In this document: in pieces, positions 16,849-25,151 of the stretch
How the letters are laid out: every line of letters begins with the position of its first letter
Numbering within the stretch: the first letter of the stretch is position 1
Assembly (NCBI GenBank): GCA_016283615.1
Contig: JAEENG010000155.1
Location: 1-40,298, forward strand
DNA: 40,298 nt
Reading direction: 5' to 3'
From: Treponema sp.
GTDB lineage: Bacteria; Spirochaetota; Spirochaetia; Treponematales; Treponemataceae
Program-made: the position numbers and the translations under genes
Notes under the pieces: generated by a model
Told to the model about the DNA's origin: nothing
The model's database searches: none
What the model saw: only the letters and a program-made list of their open reading frames with translations

Positions 16849-18985
16849 AGAAATGGCCTCCGTATTCTTTGACGAAGTAAATGAACTTCTGGACAATCTC
16901 GAAGAGCAGCTCTTAACGCTTGAAAAAAATCCGACTGACACAGAAACCATCGGTGCCGTTTTCAGGGCTATGCACACCATCAAGGGCTCTGCGGCAATGT
17001 TCAGTTACAATCATATTTCAACCTTTGCCCACGAAGTTGAGTCCACACTCGACAACGTCCGCAACGGTACAATTCCGGTAACTTCTGAACTCATCAGCCT
17101 GACCCTCAAGGCACGCGACCAGATCCGCGACATGCTGGACGCAGGAACTGAGCCTCCGCAAGACATGATTCTTAATTCGCAGAATCTTTCCCTGGCATTC
17201 AAAACTTATGTTGCAAAGTTTATCAACAAATCTCCGGAAGCAATCGCTGCAGAAGTTGCTGCCACACATGATGCAGGTCAGAAACAGTCTGCCCCGGAAA
17301 AAACTGAAAGTTCACCACAGTACCCGACCCACACTTATCGAATCCACTTTAAGCCTTCAAGAAAAATATTCATGACAGGCACCAAGCCTGAGCGTCTTGT
17401 CCGCGAAGTCTGCGATCTTGGCACTGCAACCGTCGTTCTTTTTACGGATGACCTTCCGGCCCTTTCCAAAATGGATGCCGAAGACTGCTATTTTTCCTGG
17501 GATATAATTCTTACAACTGACAAACCAAAAAGCGAAATCGACGACGTATTTATCTTTTTGGACAGTGATTCCAAATACACAATCGAAGAATCAGAACTCA
17601 ACCAGGAAGAAACTCCCCGAATCGGTGAAATTTTTGTTGACAGGAACAATATTTCAAAAAACCAGATTGATTCGATTCTCAAAGAAAACAAACCGATCGG
17701 CCAGATTCTCGTTGAACGCCAGCTTGTTTCACAGCAGCAGTTAAAGTCTGCGCTCGCCGAGCAGGAGCATTTTAAGACAATTTCGAGCGAGGCACAGGCT
17801 CCCCAGCAGCTTGTTGCACAGCAGTCAATCCGCGTCAATGCAGACAAACTCGACTACCTCGTAGACCTGATTGGTGAGCTCGTAACCTTTAACGCCCGCC
17901 TTGAACAGATTGCAATCGATAAAAACATTCCGGTTCTCAAGAGCCTGAGCGAACAGTGTGAACGCCTCGTAGTTTTGCTGCGTGATACATCACTTGATAT
18001 CCGCATGCTTCCAATCAGCACATTATTCAATAAATTCCGCCGCACTGTCCGTGACATTTCCGAACAGCTCGGCAAAAAAGTTGAACTCATCATCGAAGGT
18101 GCCGACACAGAACTTGATAAAACAGTTATCGACAAACTCAACGACCCGCTGATGCACCTTGTCCGCAACTCGCTCGACCACGGAATCGAGTACCCGGCAG
18201 AACGCATCGTTTACGACAAAGATCCGCTTGGTAAGGTAAAACTTATCGCAAAACACCAGGGCGCCTTTGTAACAATCTCCGTAACTGATGACGGTAAGGG
18301 GCTTGATAAGGGCAAAATCCTTGCAAAAGCAATTGAAAAAGGCCTCGTTAAACCGGAAGACAATCTTTCTGAAGCCGAAATATTCAATCTGATTTTCTTA
18401 CCGGGCTTTTCTACAGCCAAAAAAGTTTCCAGCATAAGTGGACGCGGAGTCGGCATGGATGTCGTTAAAAAAGACATTTTGACTCTCGGCGGTTCGGTTT
18501 CTGTTGAATCCGAAACCGGTAAGGGAACAAGTTTCATTCTCAAAATTCCACTCACGCTTGCCATCATCGACGGTATGCTTACTCAGATCGGCAGTACCAA
18601 ATACATTATTCCGGTCAACACAATCGCCGAATGTACATTGTTTGATAAGTTGAATTCAAAAAATCAGGACGAACAGTTCCCGACGGCAAATGTACACGAT
18701 TCTCCGGTGTCCTGTATCAATCTCCGCTCGTTCTTTAAAATCAACGAGCCTGTACCGGCAAAACAGGAACTTGTTACCGTTAACACACCTGACGGCGTAT
18801 TTGGCCTCATCGTAGATAAAATTCTCGGCAACCGCCAGATTGTAATCAAACCTCTCGGCCGCCTTTTCCAGAACTGTACCGGTATCGGAAACACAACAAT
18901 TCTTGGAGACGGCAGCGTAGCAATAGTTCTTGATATATTCAAACTTACTGACTTAATAATTTCTGACGGGAAAAAACGCCTATGA
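16841..18985 (+). CDS. cheA: CheA chemotaxis histidine kinase
   Basis: 714 residues. Domains in order: HPt (1-115) with phospho-acceptor His45 in RAMHTIKGSA; an accessory domain (about 160-255, from THTYRIHFKPS to DVFIFLDSDS) in the position of P2; a two-copy helical repeat (about 260-315, GEIFVDRNNISKNQI and GQILVERQLVSQQQL); the P3 dimerisation helices (VDLIGELVTFNARLEQI); the ATPase with N-box HLVRNSLDHG, G1 VTDDGKGLD and G2 GRGVGMDVV; and a CheW-like P5 domain to the end. The kinase looks fully active. It phosphorylates CheY and normally CheB. The gene overlaps the STAS gene by 8 bases and cheR by 4 (ATGA), marking a tightly coupled operon. The internal repeat is also known in some deltaproteobacterial CheA proteins. 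Confidence 0.95.
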   Translation: MLEEMASVFFDEVNELLDNLEEQLLTLEKNPTDTETIGAVFRAMHTIKGSAAMFSYNHISTFAHEVESTLDNVRNGTIPVTSELISLTLKARDQIRDMLDAGTEPPQDMILNSQNLSLAFKTYVAKFINKSPEAIAAEVAATHDAGQKQSAPEKTESSPQYPTHTYRIHFKPSRKIFMTGTKPERLVREVCDLGTATVVLFTDDLPALSKMDAEDCYFSWDIILTTDKPKSEIDDVFIFLDSDSKYTIEESELNQEETPRIGEIFVDRNNISKNQIDSILKENKPIGQILVERQLVSQQQLKSALAEQEHFKTISSEAQAPQQLVAQQSIRVNADKLDYLVDLIGELVTFNARLEQIAIDKNIPVLKSLSEQCERLVVLLRDTSLDIRMLPISTLFNKFRRTVRDISEQLGKKVELIIEGADTELDKTVIDKLNDPLMHLVRNSLDHGIEYPAERIVYDKDPLGKVKLIAKHQGAFVTISVTDDGKGLDKGKILAKAIEKGLVKPEDNLSEAEIFNLIFLPGFSTAKKVSSISGRGVGMDVVKKDILTLGGSVSVESETGKGTSFILKIPLTLAIIDGMLTQIGSTKYIIPVNTIAECTLFDKLNSKNQDEQFPTANVHDSPVSCINLRSFFKINEPVPAKQELVTVNTPDGVFGLIVDKILGNRQIVIKPLGRLFQNCTGIGNTTILGDGSVAIVLDIFKLTDLIISDGKKRL

Positions 18986-19833
18986 GCATTGATATTTTGT
19001 CAACGCCCGACTTAACCGATGACCAGTTTTTACGCCTCTCTGCTTTTATTCAAAAAAATGTCGGTATCAAAATGCCGGACGAAAAAAGAATAATGGTTCA
19101 ATCACGATTAAATTCGCGACTCAAAGCCCTTAAAATCAAAGATTTTGATTCATATCTTGAATATGCATTTGCGCCGACAGAAGACGGAATGGAAGAAATT
19201 GCGCACCTGATTAACGCAATTACGACAAACCTTACCACCTTCTTCCGCGAACAGCCGCATTTTGACTATATGACTTCAAACGTACTGCCCGAATTTGCAA
19301 AAAAGGGCCTGCACCGGATTGAATTATGGTCGGCCGGCTGCTCAAGCGGTCAGGAACCTTATACGCTTTCGATTGTAATGAGCGAATTTATGCGTAAAAA
19401 CCCAAGGGCGTTCCGAGAATTTTCAATTCTTGCAACCGACATTTCTTCAAAAGTGTTGAATAAAGGGCTCGACGCCGTTTACCAGATGAACGAAATCGAC
19501 AAAGTTCCTTTTGACCTTAAAAAAAGGTATTTCTTAAAGAGCAAGGATCCTGCCCAACAAAAATGCCGCGTAAACAAAGAGACCCGCGAAAAGGTAACTT
19601 TTATGCGCCTGAATTTTATGGATTCGCATTATCCGATTTCTTCACCAAAAAACATTATTTTCTGCCGAAACGTACTCATTTATTTTAATAAACAAACCCA
19701 GGAAGCGGTTATCCGGAAACTTATTGAACATCTTGTTCCCGGCGGCTACCTCTTCCTCGGTCATTCCGAAACTATTTTTGGAATGAATCTTCCTCTGGTC
19801 ACAGTAGCACCGACGGTGTTTAAGAAGTTATAG
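18982..19833 (+). CDS. cheR: CheR receptor methyltransferase
   Basis: 283 residues, normal CheR length. The N-terminal helical domain (about 12-80) reads LRLSAFIQKNVGIKMPDEKR and RLNSRLKAL; the catalytic SAM-binding domain follows with IELWSAGCSSGQEPYTL (motif I, about 113-129), ILATDISSKVLNKG, and NIIFCRNVLIYFNKQTQ. It uses SAM to methylate receptor glutamates and is opposed by CheB next door. It starts in an ATGA overlap with cheA and ends 2 bases before cheB. The MCP encoded in the same operon ends in a pentapeptide of the type that tethers CheR. Confidence 0.94.
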   Translation: MSIDILSTPDLTDDQFLRLSAFIQKNVGIKMPDEKRIMVQSRLNSRLKALKIKDFDSYLEYAFAPTEDGMEEIAHLINAITTNLTTFFREQPHFDYMTSNVLPEFAKKGLHRIELWSAGCSSGQEPYTLSIVMSEFMRKNPRAFREFSILATDISSKVLNKGLDAVYQMNEIDKVPFDLKKRYFLKSKDPAQQKCRVNKETREKVTFMRLNFMDSHYPISSPKNIIFCRNVLIYFNKQTQEAVIRKLIEHLVPGGYLFLGHSETIFGMNLPLVTVAPTVFKKL

Positions 19834-19835
19834 GA

Positions 19836-21044
19836 ATGGAAATAAAGGTTTTAGTAATCGACGACTCGTCAATTGTACGACAGACATTAGGAACGATTCT
19901 TCAGGACGATGCCCAGATTAAGGTTACCGGAACTGCCCAGGACCCTATTATGGCCGTGCGCATGATTCAGTCACAGCGGCCGGATGTCATCGTTACCGGC
20001 ATAGAAATGAGCCGGATGAGCGGCCTTACATTCCTTAAAAAAATAAATGAAACAATAGACCCGATTCCGACAATTATCTGTTCTTCCCTCGTTGCAAAAG
20101 GCACGGCCGAGTACAAGGAAGCCCGTCTTCTCGGAGCCGCAGATGTAATTGAACGTCCATCTTCCGGCACCAAACAGTTTCTCGAAGACAATGCACTGCG
20201 CATCTGTACGGCAGTAAAAGCGGCCTTTGCCAGAGGAAGTGCCCAGGCAATCGGCGCTCCTGTCCTCGATACTCCGGATGAACTTGAAGATCTCGAGCCG
20301 GAACCATTGCAGGCAGTCGAAACTCCGATTTCTCCGGTTACAAACCTTACCCAGGAAAGCGCCCGTACACCGATTCCGCCAAAATTGTCTGCGGACGTCG
20401 TTCTCGAAAAACCGGATCCAAAATTTGCCCCTCAGGAACTTACCGCCCCGGTTGTCGTGATTGGCGCAAGTACCGGCGGAACCGAAGCCTTAAAAGACTA
20501 CCTTGTAGAAATGCCGGCAGACTCTCCGGCAATTGTAATAGTTCAACACATGCCGCAGCACTTTACCAAAAACTTTGCAAACCGCCTCAACAGCCTCTGC
20601 AAGCTTACCGTAAAAGAGGCAGAAAATAATGACAAAGTAGTACCGGGCACAGTTTTAATTGCACCGGGTAACTATCACATGCTCTTAAAACGCAGCGGCT
20701 ACAATTATTTTGTTGAAGTTGTCGAAGCCCAGCCGGTAAACCGCCATAAGCCTTCAGTAGATGTTTTGTTCCGTTCGGCCGCAAAATGCGCCGGAAAAAA
20801 CGCGATTGGAATTATCATGACAGGCATGGGCGACGATGGTTCACGGGGAATGAAAGAAATGCACGACTGCGGAGCCTACAACCTTGCTCAGGACGAAGAA
20901 TCAAGTATTGTCTGGGGTATGCCGGGAGAAGCCGTAAAGGCCGGCGCCGTAGACAAGATTCTGAGCCTTCAGGATTTACCGACGGCAACAATTAATCGTG
21001 CAAAAATTATGCAAATGAATTTTAAACATCAAAATTCTCGCTAA
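19836..21044 (+). CDS. cheB: CheB-type methylesterase with a non-phosphorylatable receiver domain
   Basis: 402 residues: receiver-like domain (1-120), a Pro/Glu-rich linker of about 75 residues, and the methylesterase domain (about 205-395). The esterase triad context is intact: Ser212 in GASTGGTEAL, the His in IVQHMPQHF, and the Asp in IMTGMGDDGSRGM. The receiver keeps the acidic pair D9/D10, but the phospho-acceptor position is Gly55 (codon GGC at 19998-20000, in VIVTGIEM where VIVTDIEM is expected), and the conserved Lys is Arg107 (VIERPSS). Phosphorylation by CheA is therefore unlikely, so the esterase may be constitutive or controlled by docking. It removes receptor methyl esters and may deamidate Gln. 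It follows cheR by 2 bases. Confidence 0.92.
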   Translation: MEIKVLVIDDSSIVRQTLGTILQDDAQIKVTGTAQDPIMAVRMIQSQRPDVIVTGIEMSRMSGLTFLKKINETIDPIPTIICSSLVAKGTAEYKEARLLGAADVIERPSSGTKQFLEDNALRICTAVKAAFARGSAQAIGAPVLDTPDELEDLEPEPLQAVETPISPVTNLTQESARTPIPPKLSADVVLEKPDPKFAPQELTAPVVVIGASTGGTEALKDYLVEMPADSPAIVIVQHMPQHFTKNFANRLNSLCKLTVKEAENNDKVVPGTVLIAPGNYHMLLKRSGYNYFVEVVEAQPVNRHKPSVDVLFRSAAKCAGKNAIGIIMTGMGDDGSRGMKEMHDCGAYNLAQDEESSIVWGMPGEAVKAGAVDKILSLQDLPTATINRAKIMQMNFKHQNSR

Positions 21045-21126
21045 ATGGAGATTTTGGTGTTAAAATATTTAAAAAAGGCTTAAGCCACATTTAAAAATAT
21101 AGTCTAATAGAAGGAGGTTAATTTCT

Positions 21127-21495
21127 ATGTCAGCAAAAAAAATTCTTGCAGTTGATGATTCTGTTTCAATCAGAAAGAGTATCAGTTTTATTTTGGGTCA
21201 GGAAGGTTACGAAGTAGTAGAAGCTATCGACGGTAATGACGCACTTGCAAAGGCACGCGCCGACAAATTCGATCTTGTAATTACTGATATCAATATGCCG
21301 GGTATGGACGGAATTGAACTTATAAAAAATCTTCGTCAGGAAGCTGGATATAAATTTACTCCTCTCATTGCCCTTACTACAGAAAACCAGATGTCAAAGA
21401 TGGAAGAAGGCAAGGCTGCCGGAGCAACCGGTTGGATTGTTAAACCTTTCGTTGCAGAAAAACTTCTTGCAGTTGTTAAGAAAGTAACTGGTTAG
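21127..21495 (+). CDS. cheY: CheY response regulator
   Basis: 122-residue single receiver domain with all key residues: D10 and D11, phospho-acceptor D54 in [13 protein letters not shown]84 and K106 in WIVKPF. It should carry the signal from CheA, to the flagellar switch or another target. A very good AAGGAGG site (21111-21117) sits 9 bases before the ATG, suggesting higher translation than its neighbours. The 82-base gap from cheB holds a perfect 10-base palindrome GGCTTAAGCC (21078-21087) and AT-rich sequence; an internal promoter is possible, but no convincing -35/-10 pair was found. Confidence 0.94.
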   Translation: MSAKKILAVDDSVSIRKSISFILGQEGYEVVEAIDGNDALAKARADKFDLVITDINMPGMDGIELIKNLRQEAGYKFTPLIALTTENQMSKMEEGKAAGATGWIVKPFVAEKLLAVVKKVTG

Positions 21496-21527
21496 TTTTT
21501 ACAATTCAATTTTTCCGGAGGCTCTCT

Positions 21528-23654
21528 ATGCGAAGCATACGATACGCAATAAGTACATTTATTGCCGCCATCATCAGCGTAACTGGTGCGGTTTTAATTA
21601 TCATATCATTTCAATTTTCAAGAAAAGCAGTTAACCAGGCAGCTTATCAGGGACTAAGCCCGCTTGCAGACAATATTACCCAATATGCTACAGCAATTAT
21701 GCACGGCAACCTCAACAGCCTTAAAGTTATTGCCGAGCGTCCTGAATTTAGTGATTCTTCCCTTTCAGTGCGTCAGAAGGCTGTAAGCATCAATTCGCTT
21801 GCGGGTAAAATTTCAGGCGGAAACTACTTTATCGTAGCTGACAAAAACGGTCACGGATATACTTCTCAGGGTAAAGCCTGCGAGATTTTTGACAGAAATT
21901 ATTTCCAGACAGCAATCGGCGGAATGGACGCTGTCGACGGACCGATTGTCGCCAAAACTACCGGAAAAATCGCCCTCTACTTTGCAGTTCCAGTTTATGA
22001 CGCCGGCGGAGAAATCAACGGAATTCTCGCAATCAACACAAACACAGACCTGCTTTCAAATTTTACAAACAAACTTACAATCGTAAACGGCGGATATTCA
22101 TTCATCATTGATAAAAAAGACGGTCTCATCCTTGCAAACAATTTTGAAACCATAGGCGACCGCAATGTAACTTTTGACGCACTGGCAAACGAAAACGCCA
22201 CATATAAAGAACTTGCCGCCATCAGCCGCAAAATGTGCCTGGATGAATGCAGCATCGACATAATCAAACTCTTTAACCAGAAGTATTATGTTGCATACTC
22301 AATGCTTCAGGACTCTGAGATTTCTACAAACTGGTCAATCGCAGTTCTTGCTCCACAGTCCGCATTTATGAGCATTATCTCTTTGATGGCTTCAACTTTG
22401 ATTATTATTGCGCTTATCATCATTGTTGCCGCAATCTTAATCGGATTCTTCTGGACAAAAACAATTTCAATTCCACTCAGTCTCATCAGTTCAACCTTAC
22501 ATAAGATTTCGGAAGGCAACCTGATTCTCGACAACACTCAGAAAGCCGACATTGAAATTGCACTCAAACGCCAGGATGAACTTGGTGACATGGGACGTTC
22601 CGTAAACGATGTTGTTAATTCATTGATTAATACAGTTCAAACTGTCCGCGAATCTGCAATTCAGGTCCGTACTGGCGGAGAACAGCTTTCTTCTTCAAGT
22701 CAGGCCGTTTCTTCGGGCGCAAGTGAACAGGCCGCTTCTACCGAGCAGATGAGCGCAACAATGGAACAAATGACCAGCAGCATCCGTCAAATCGCAGATA
22801 ACGCTCTTAAAACAAGCGAAATTGCCGTTAAGGCAAGTGCAGACAGCGAAGCAGGCGGACTTGCCGTTAGCGAAGCAGTTAACGCAGTTCAGACAATTGC
22901 CGAAAAAATCAGCGTTATTGAAGACATTGCAAGCCAGACAAACATGCTCGCCCTCAACGCCGCAATTGAAGCCGCACGTGCAGGCGATGCCGGAAAGGGC
23001 TTTGCAGTTGTTGCTTCTGAAGTTCGTAAACTTGCCGAACGCACACAAAAAGCCGCCGGCGAAATCAGCGAAATTTCCGAACAGACCCTCACAACTTCAC
23101 AGAATGCAGGTCAGATGATTAACAGTGTAGTTCCTTCAATCGAAGAAACTTCCAATTTGATTCAGGAAATTGCAACTGCCAGCCGCGAACAGAATAACGG
23201 AGCCCAGCAGGTCAGTTCAGCAATTATCCAGATGGACAGCGTTGTTCAGCAGAACGCAAGTGCCGCAGAACAGATGGCTGCCATGGCAGAAGAATTGACT
23301 GCAGAAGCCCAGAAACTTGTCGGAACAATTTCTTTCTTCAAGATTCCGGATGAATCACACTTTGCCGCAAGTATGCCGGCTGAAGAACCGGTTTCACAAA
23401 TTATAGTTGAAGAACCTTCTGAACCTGTGGACGAACCTGCACCAGAGCCGGAAGAAAAGATTTTTGATACTGAACCTCCAGCACCTAAAGCCACAAAAGA
23501 AGATTCAAAACCTCAGTCCAAGTCTTCTTCAAAACCATCTAAAGCTAAAAAGGGCGGCAATAAAGAAAAAGACAAGGTTGAACCAATCAGCGGGAATGTA
23601 GTTCTCAAAACAACAGCCGATTTGATTAATGACGCTGACTTTGAAGAATTCTAG
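21528..23654 (+). CDS. Transmembrane methyl-accepting chemotaxis protein with C-terminal CheR-docking motif
   Basis: 708 residues. TM1 at about 6-28, a periplasmic dCache-like ligand-binding region (about 30-280, containing [14 protein letters not shown] and [11 protein letters not shown]), TM2 at about 282-306, HAMP (about 308-360), then a cytoplasmic signalling helix pair with the canonical tip [41 protein letters not shown] (about 467-507). After residue about 605 comes an unusual ~100-residue Pro/Glu/Lys-rich flexible tail ending D704-F-E-E-F708. This fits the x-aromatic-x-x-aromatic C-terminal pentapeptide known to tether CheR. Ligand unknown; dCache domains bind amino acids, organic acids and similar small molecules. 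GGAGG lies before the ATG. Confidence 0.93.
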   Translation: MRSIRYAISTFIAAIISVTGAVLIIISFQFSRKAVNQAAYQGLSPLADNITQYATAIMHGNLNSLKVIAERPEFSDSSLSVRQKAVSINSLAGKISGGNYFIVADKNGHGYTSQGKACEIFDRNYFQTAIGGMDAVDGPIVAKTTGKIALYFAVPVYDAGGEINGILAINTNTDLLSNFTNKLTIVNGGYSFIIDKKDGLILANNFETIGDRNVTFDALANENATYKELAAISRKMCLDECSIDIIKLFNQKYYVAYSMLQDSEISTNWSIAVLAPQSAFMSIISLMASTLIIIALIIIVAAILIGFFWTKTISIPLSLISSTLHKISEGNLILDNTQKADIEIALKRQDELGDMGRSVNDVVNSLINTVQTVRESAIQVRTGGEQLSSSSQAVSSGASEQAASTEQMSATMEQMTSSIRQIADNALKTSEIAVKASADSEAGGLAVSEAVNAVQTIAEKISVIEDIASQTNMLALNAAIEAARAGDAGKGFAVVASEVRKLAERTQKAAGEISEISEQTLTTSQNAGQMINSVVPSIEETSNLIQEIATASREQNNGAQQVSSAIIQMDSVVQQNASAAEQMAAMAEELTAEAQKLVGTISFFKIPDESHFAASMPAEEPVSQIIVEEPSEPVDEPAPEPEEKIFDTEPPAPKATKEDSKPQSKSSSKPSKAKKGGNKEKDKVEPISGNVVLKTTADLINDADFEEF

Positions 23655-23681
23655 TTTTTAATGCTTTGATTAGGAAACTTT

Positions 23682-24113
23682 ATGCAAAAGAGTGTTTTGA
23701 CATTTTTTATAGACGGAAACCTCTGCGCCGTGGACATTACACGGGTTCTTGAAGTTGTAAATCTTGGAACTCCGACACCGATTCCATGCGCAGATCCATA
23801 TATCGAAGGACTGATTTATTCGCGCAATCAGGGTTTAACCGTTATAAACCTCCGAAAGAAGTTTGGACTTGCCGAACGGACAATCGATAAGAATACAAAG
23901 ATTATCGTAATCGAAGTAACAAAGCCTGCCCAAGACAATGCAGAGCAGGTTTCTCTTTACGGTCTTGTGGCTGACGAAGTAATGGATGTAGTTCTTATCG
24001 ATGATGAATCAACTGCCGGCAATGTTAAAACTTCAATCCCTGAACAAAACATCGAGTCTATAATCCAGCACGACGGTAAGACAATCATCATGCTGAACTT
24101 TAAAGATTTCTAA
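23682..24113 (+). CDS. cheW: CheW coupling protein
   Basis: 143 residues, a lone CheW domain: VLTFFIDGNLCAVDITRVLEVV, then PTPIPCADPYIEGLIYSRNQGLTVINLRKKFGL and LYGLVADEVMDVVLID, ending in GKTIIMLNFKDF. It scaffolds CheA with the MCP encoded just upstream (27-base gap). It is the last gene of the operon; no clear terminator follows. Shorter than, and clearly different in sequence from, the reversed CheW at 15879-16388, so the two are not a recent duplication. Confidence 0.92.
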   Translation: MQKSVLTFFIDGNLCAVDITRVLEVVNLGTPTPIPCADPYIEGLIYSRNQGLTVINLRKKFGLAERTIDKNTKIIVIEVTKPAQDNAEQVSLYGLVADEVMDVVLIDDESTAGNVKTSIPEQNIESIIQHDGKTIIMLNFKDF

Positions 24114-24117
24114 AATA

Positions 24118-24161
24118 TGACTTTGCTTATTCTAGACGATTCAAAGTCAATTTTATATACT
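24118..24161 (+). promoter_or_regulatory. Predicted promoter and inverted repeat upstream of the SDR gene
   Basis: A perfect 8-base inverted repeat, TGACTTTG (24118-24125) and CAAAGTCA (24142-24149), has a 16-base spacer and brackets a possible -35 TAGACG (24133-24138), which is 17 bases from -10 TATACT (24156-24161). The layout suits repressor control of the SDR gene. It could instead be a weak terminator for the chemotaxis operon, though there is no good T-tract. Confidence 0.4.
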
Positions 24162-24192
24162 GTTAAAAAATGAATTTGGAGGAAAAATTCAA

Positions 24193-25005
24193 ATGGCAAA
24201 AGCATTCGAAATGAAAGACTTTGACCTCACAGGTAAAGTTGCCTGGGTAACAGGTGCTTCATACGGTATCGGTTTCGCAATTGCAAAGGCATTTGCTGCA
24301 GCTGGTGCTAAAATCGTTTTCAATGACCTCGCTCAGGACAAACTCGAAAACGGTCTCAAATCATACAAAGAAGCAGGTATTGACGCTCATGGTTACGTAT
24401 GTAACGTATGTGACGAAGAAGCAGTTCAGGAAACTGTAAAAAAGATTGAAAAAGACGTTGGTGTAGTTGATATCCTCGTAAACAACGCTGGTATCATCAA
24501 ACGTATTCCAATGCTCGAAATGTCAGCCGCTGACTTCCGCGCTGTAGTAGACGTTGACCTTAACGCACCATTCATCGTATCAAAAGCCGTTCTCCCTGGA
24601 ATGATCAAAAAGGGACACGGAAAAATCATCAACATCTGTTCTATGATGTCAGAACTCGGACGCGAAACTGTATCTGCTTACGCAGCTGCAAAGGGTGGTC
24701 TTAAGATGCTCACACGCAACATCTGTTCTGAATACGGTGGAGCAAACATCCAGTGTAACGGTATCGGACCTGGATACATCGCAACACCACAGACTGCACC
24801 ACTGCGCGAAAAGCAGCCTGACGGCTCTATGCATCCGTTCGATGCTTTCATCCGCGCAAAAACTCCGGCTGGACGCTGGCTCGATGCAGAAGAACTTGCA
24901 GGACCTGCAGTATTCTTGGCATCTGACGCTTCTAACGCTGTAAACGGACACATCCTCTACGTTGATGGTGGTATCCTCGCTTACATCGGTAAACAGCCGT
25001 CGTAA
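24193..25005 (+). CDS. SDR oxidoreductase, gluconate 5-dehydrogenase / KduD-like
   Basis: 270 residues, classical short-chain dehydrogenase: cofactor loop TGASYGIG (20-27), NNAG motif, catalytic Tyr163 and Lys167 in YAAAKGG, and a C-terminal HILYVDGGILAYIGKQP typical of proteins annotated gluconate 5-dehydrogenase in Bacteroidetes and spirochaetes. The acidic residue after beta-2 (FNDLAQ) favours NAD(H). Those relatives often serve as 2-keto-3-deoxygluconate-forming reductases (the KduD role) in pectin breakdown. The presence of KDG kinase and UxaB elsewhere in the window supports that reading, but 5-ketogluconate reduction is an alternative. GGAGG lies 9 bases before the ATG and codon choice looks highly biased, implying strong expression. 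A terminator follows at once. Confidence 0.85.
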   Translation: MAKAFEMKDFDLTGKVAWVTGASYGIGFAIAKAFAAAGAKIVFNDLAQDKLENGLKSYKEAGIDAHGYVCNVCDEEAVQETVKKIEKDVGVVDILVNNAGIIKRIPMLEMSAADFRAVVDVDLNAPFIVSKAVLPGMIKKGHGKIINICSMMSELGRETVSAYAAAKGGLKMLTRNICSEYGGANIQCNGIGPGYIATPQTAPLREKQPDGSMHPFDAFIRAKTPAGRWLDAEELAGPAVFLASDASNAVNGHILYVDGGILAYIGKQPS

Positions 25006-25031
25006 TGATTAGCTTAACACGCTGATTTATA

Positions 25032-25067
25032 AACCAGTTCCTTTTTTTTGGAGCTGGTTTTTTTTGT
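25032..25067 (+). terminator. Rho-independent terminator after the SDR gene
   Basis: Stem AACCAGTTCC (25032-25041) pairs with GGAGCTGGTT (25050-25059) with one G-U pair, an 8-base T loop, then a run of T residues. Confidence 0.85.
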
Positions 25068-25072
25068 TTTAC

Positions 25073-25127
25073 TTGTATTTATAAAATTTAGTGATAAAAT
25101 TAAAAATAGAATTTGTCTTTAAAGACA
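25073..25127 (+). promoter_or_regulatory. Predicted promoter and 14-base palindrome upstream of PPi-PFK
   Basis: -35 TTGTAT (25073-25078), 16-base spacer, -10 TAAAAT (25095-25100). Downstream, at about +7 to +20, is a perfect palindrome TGTCTTTAAAGACA (25114-25127), a possible operator. Confidence 0.4.
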
Positions 25128-25151
25128 TTAATTAAACAATGGAGTTTATTT

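Noticed and set aside
21078..21087. GGCTTAAGCC palindrome between cheB and cheY as a terminator
   Set aside because: With no loop and no T-tract it cannot act as an intrinsic terminator; at most a short protein-binding site.
24096..24113. C-terminal NFKDF of CheW as a second CheR-docking pentapeptide
   Set aside because: It fits the loose pattern but belongs to the last strand of the CheW fold, so it is not a free tail.
25113..25151. TTG start adding 13 residues to PPi-PFK
   Set aside because: It lies in the palindrome next to the promoter, has no ribosome-binding site, and the family begins at the inner MVGNVIVGQSGG.
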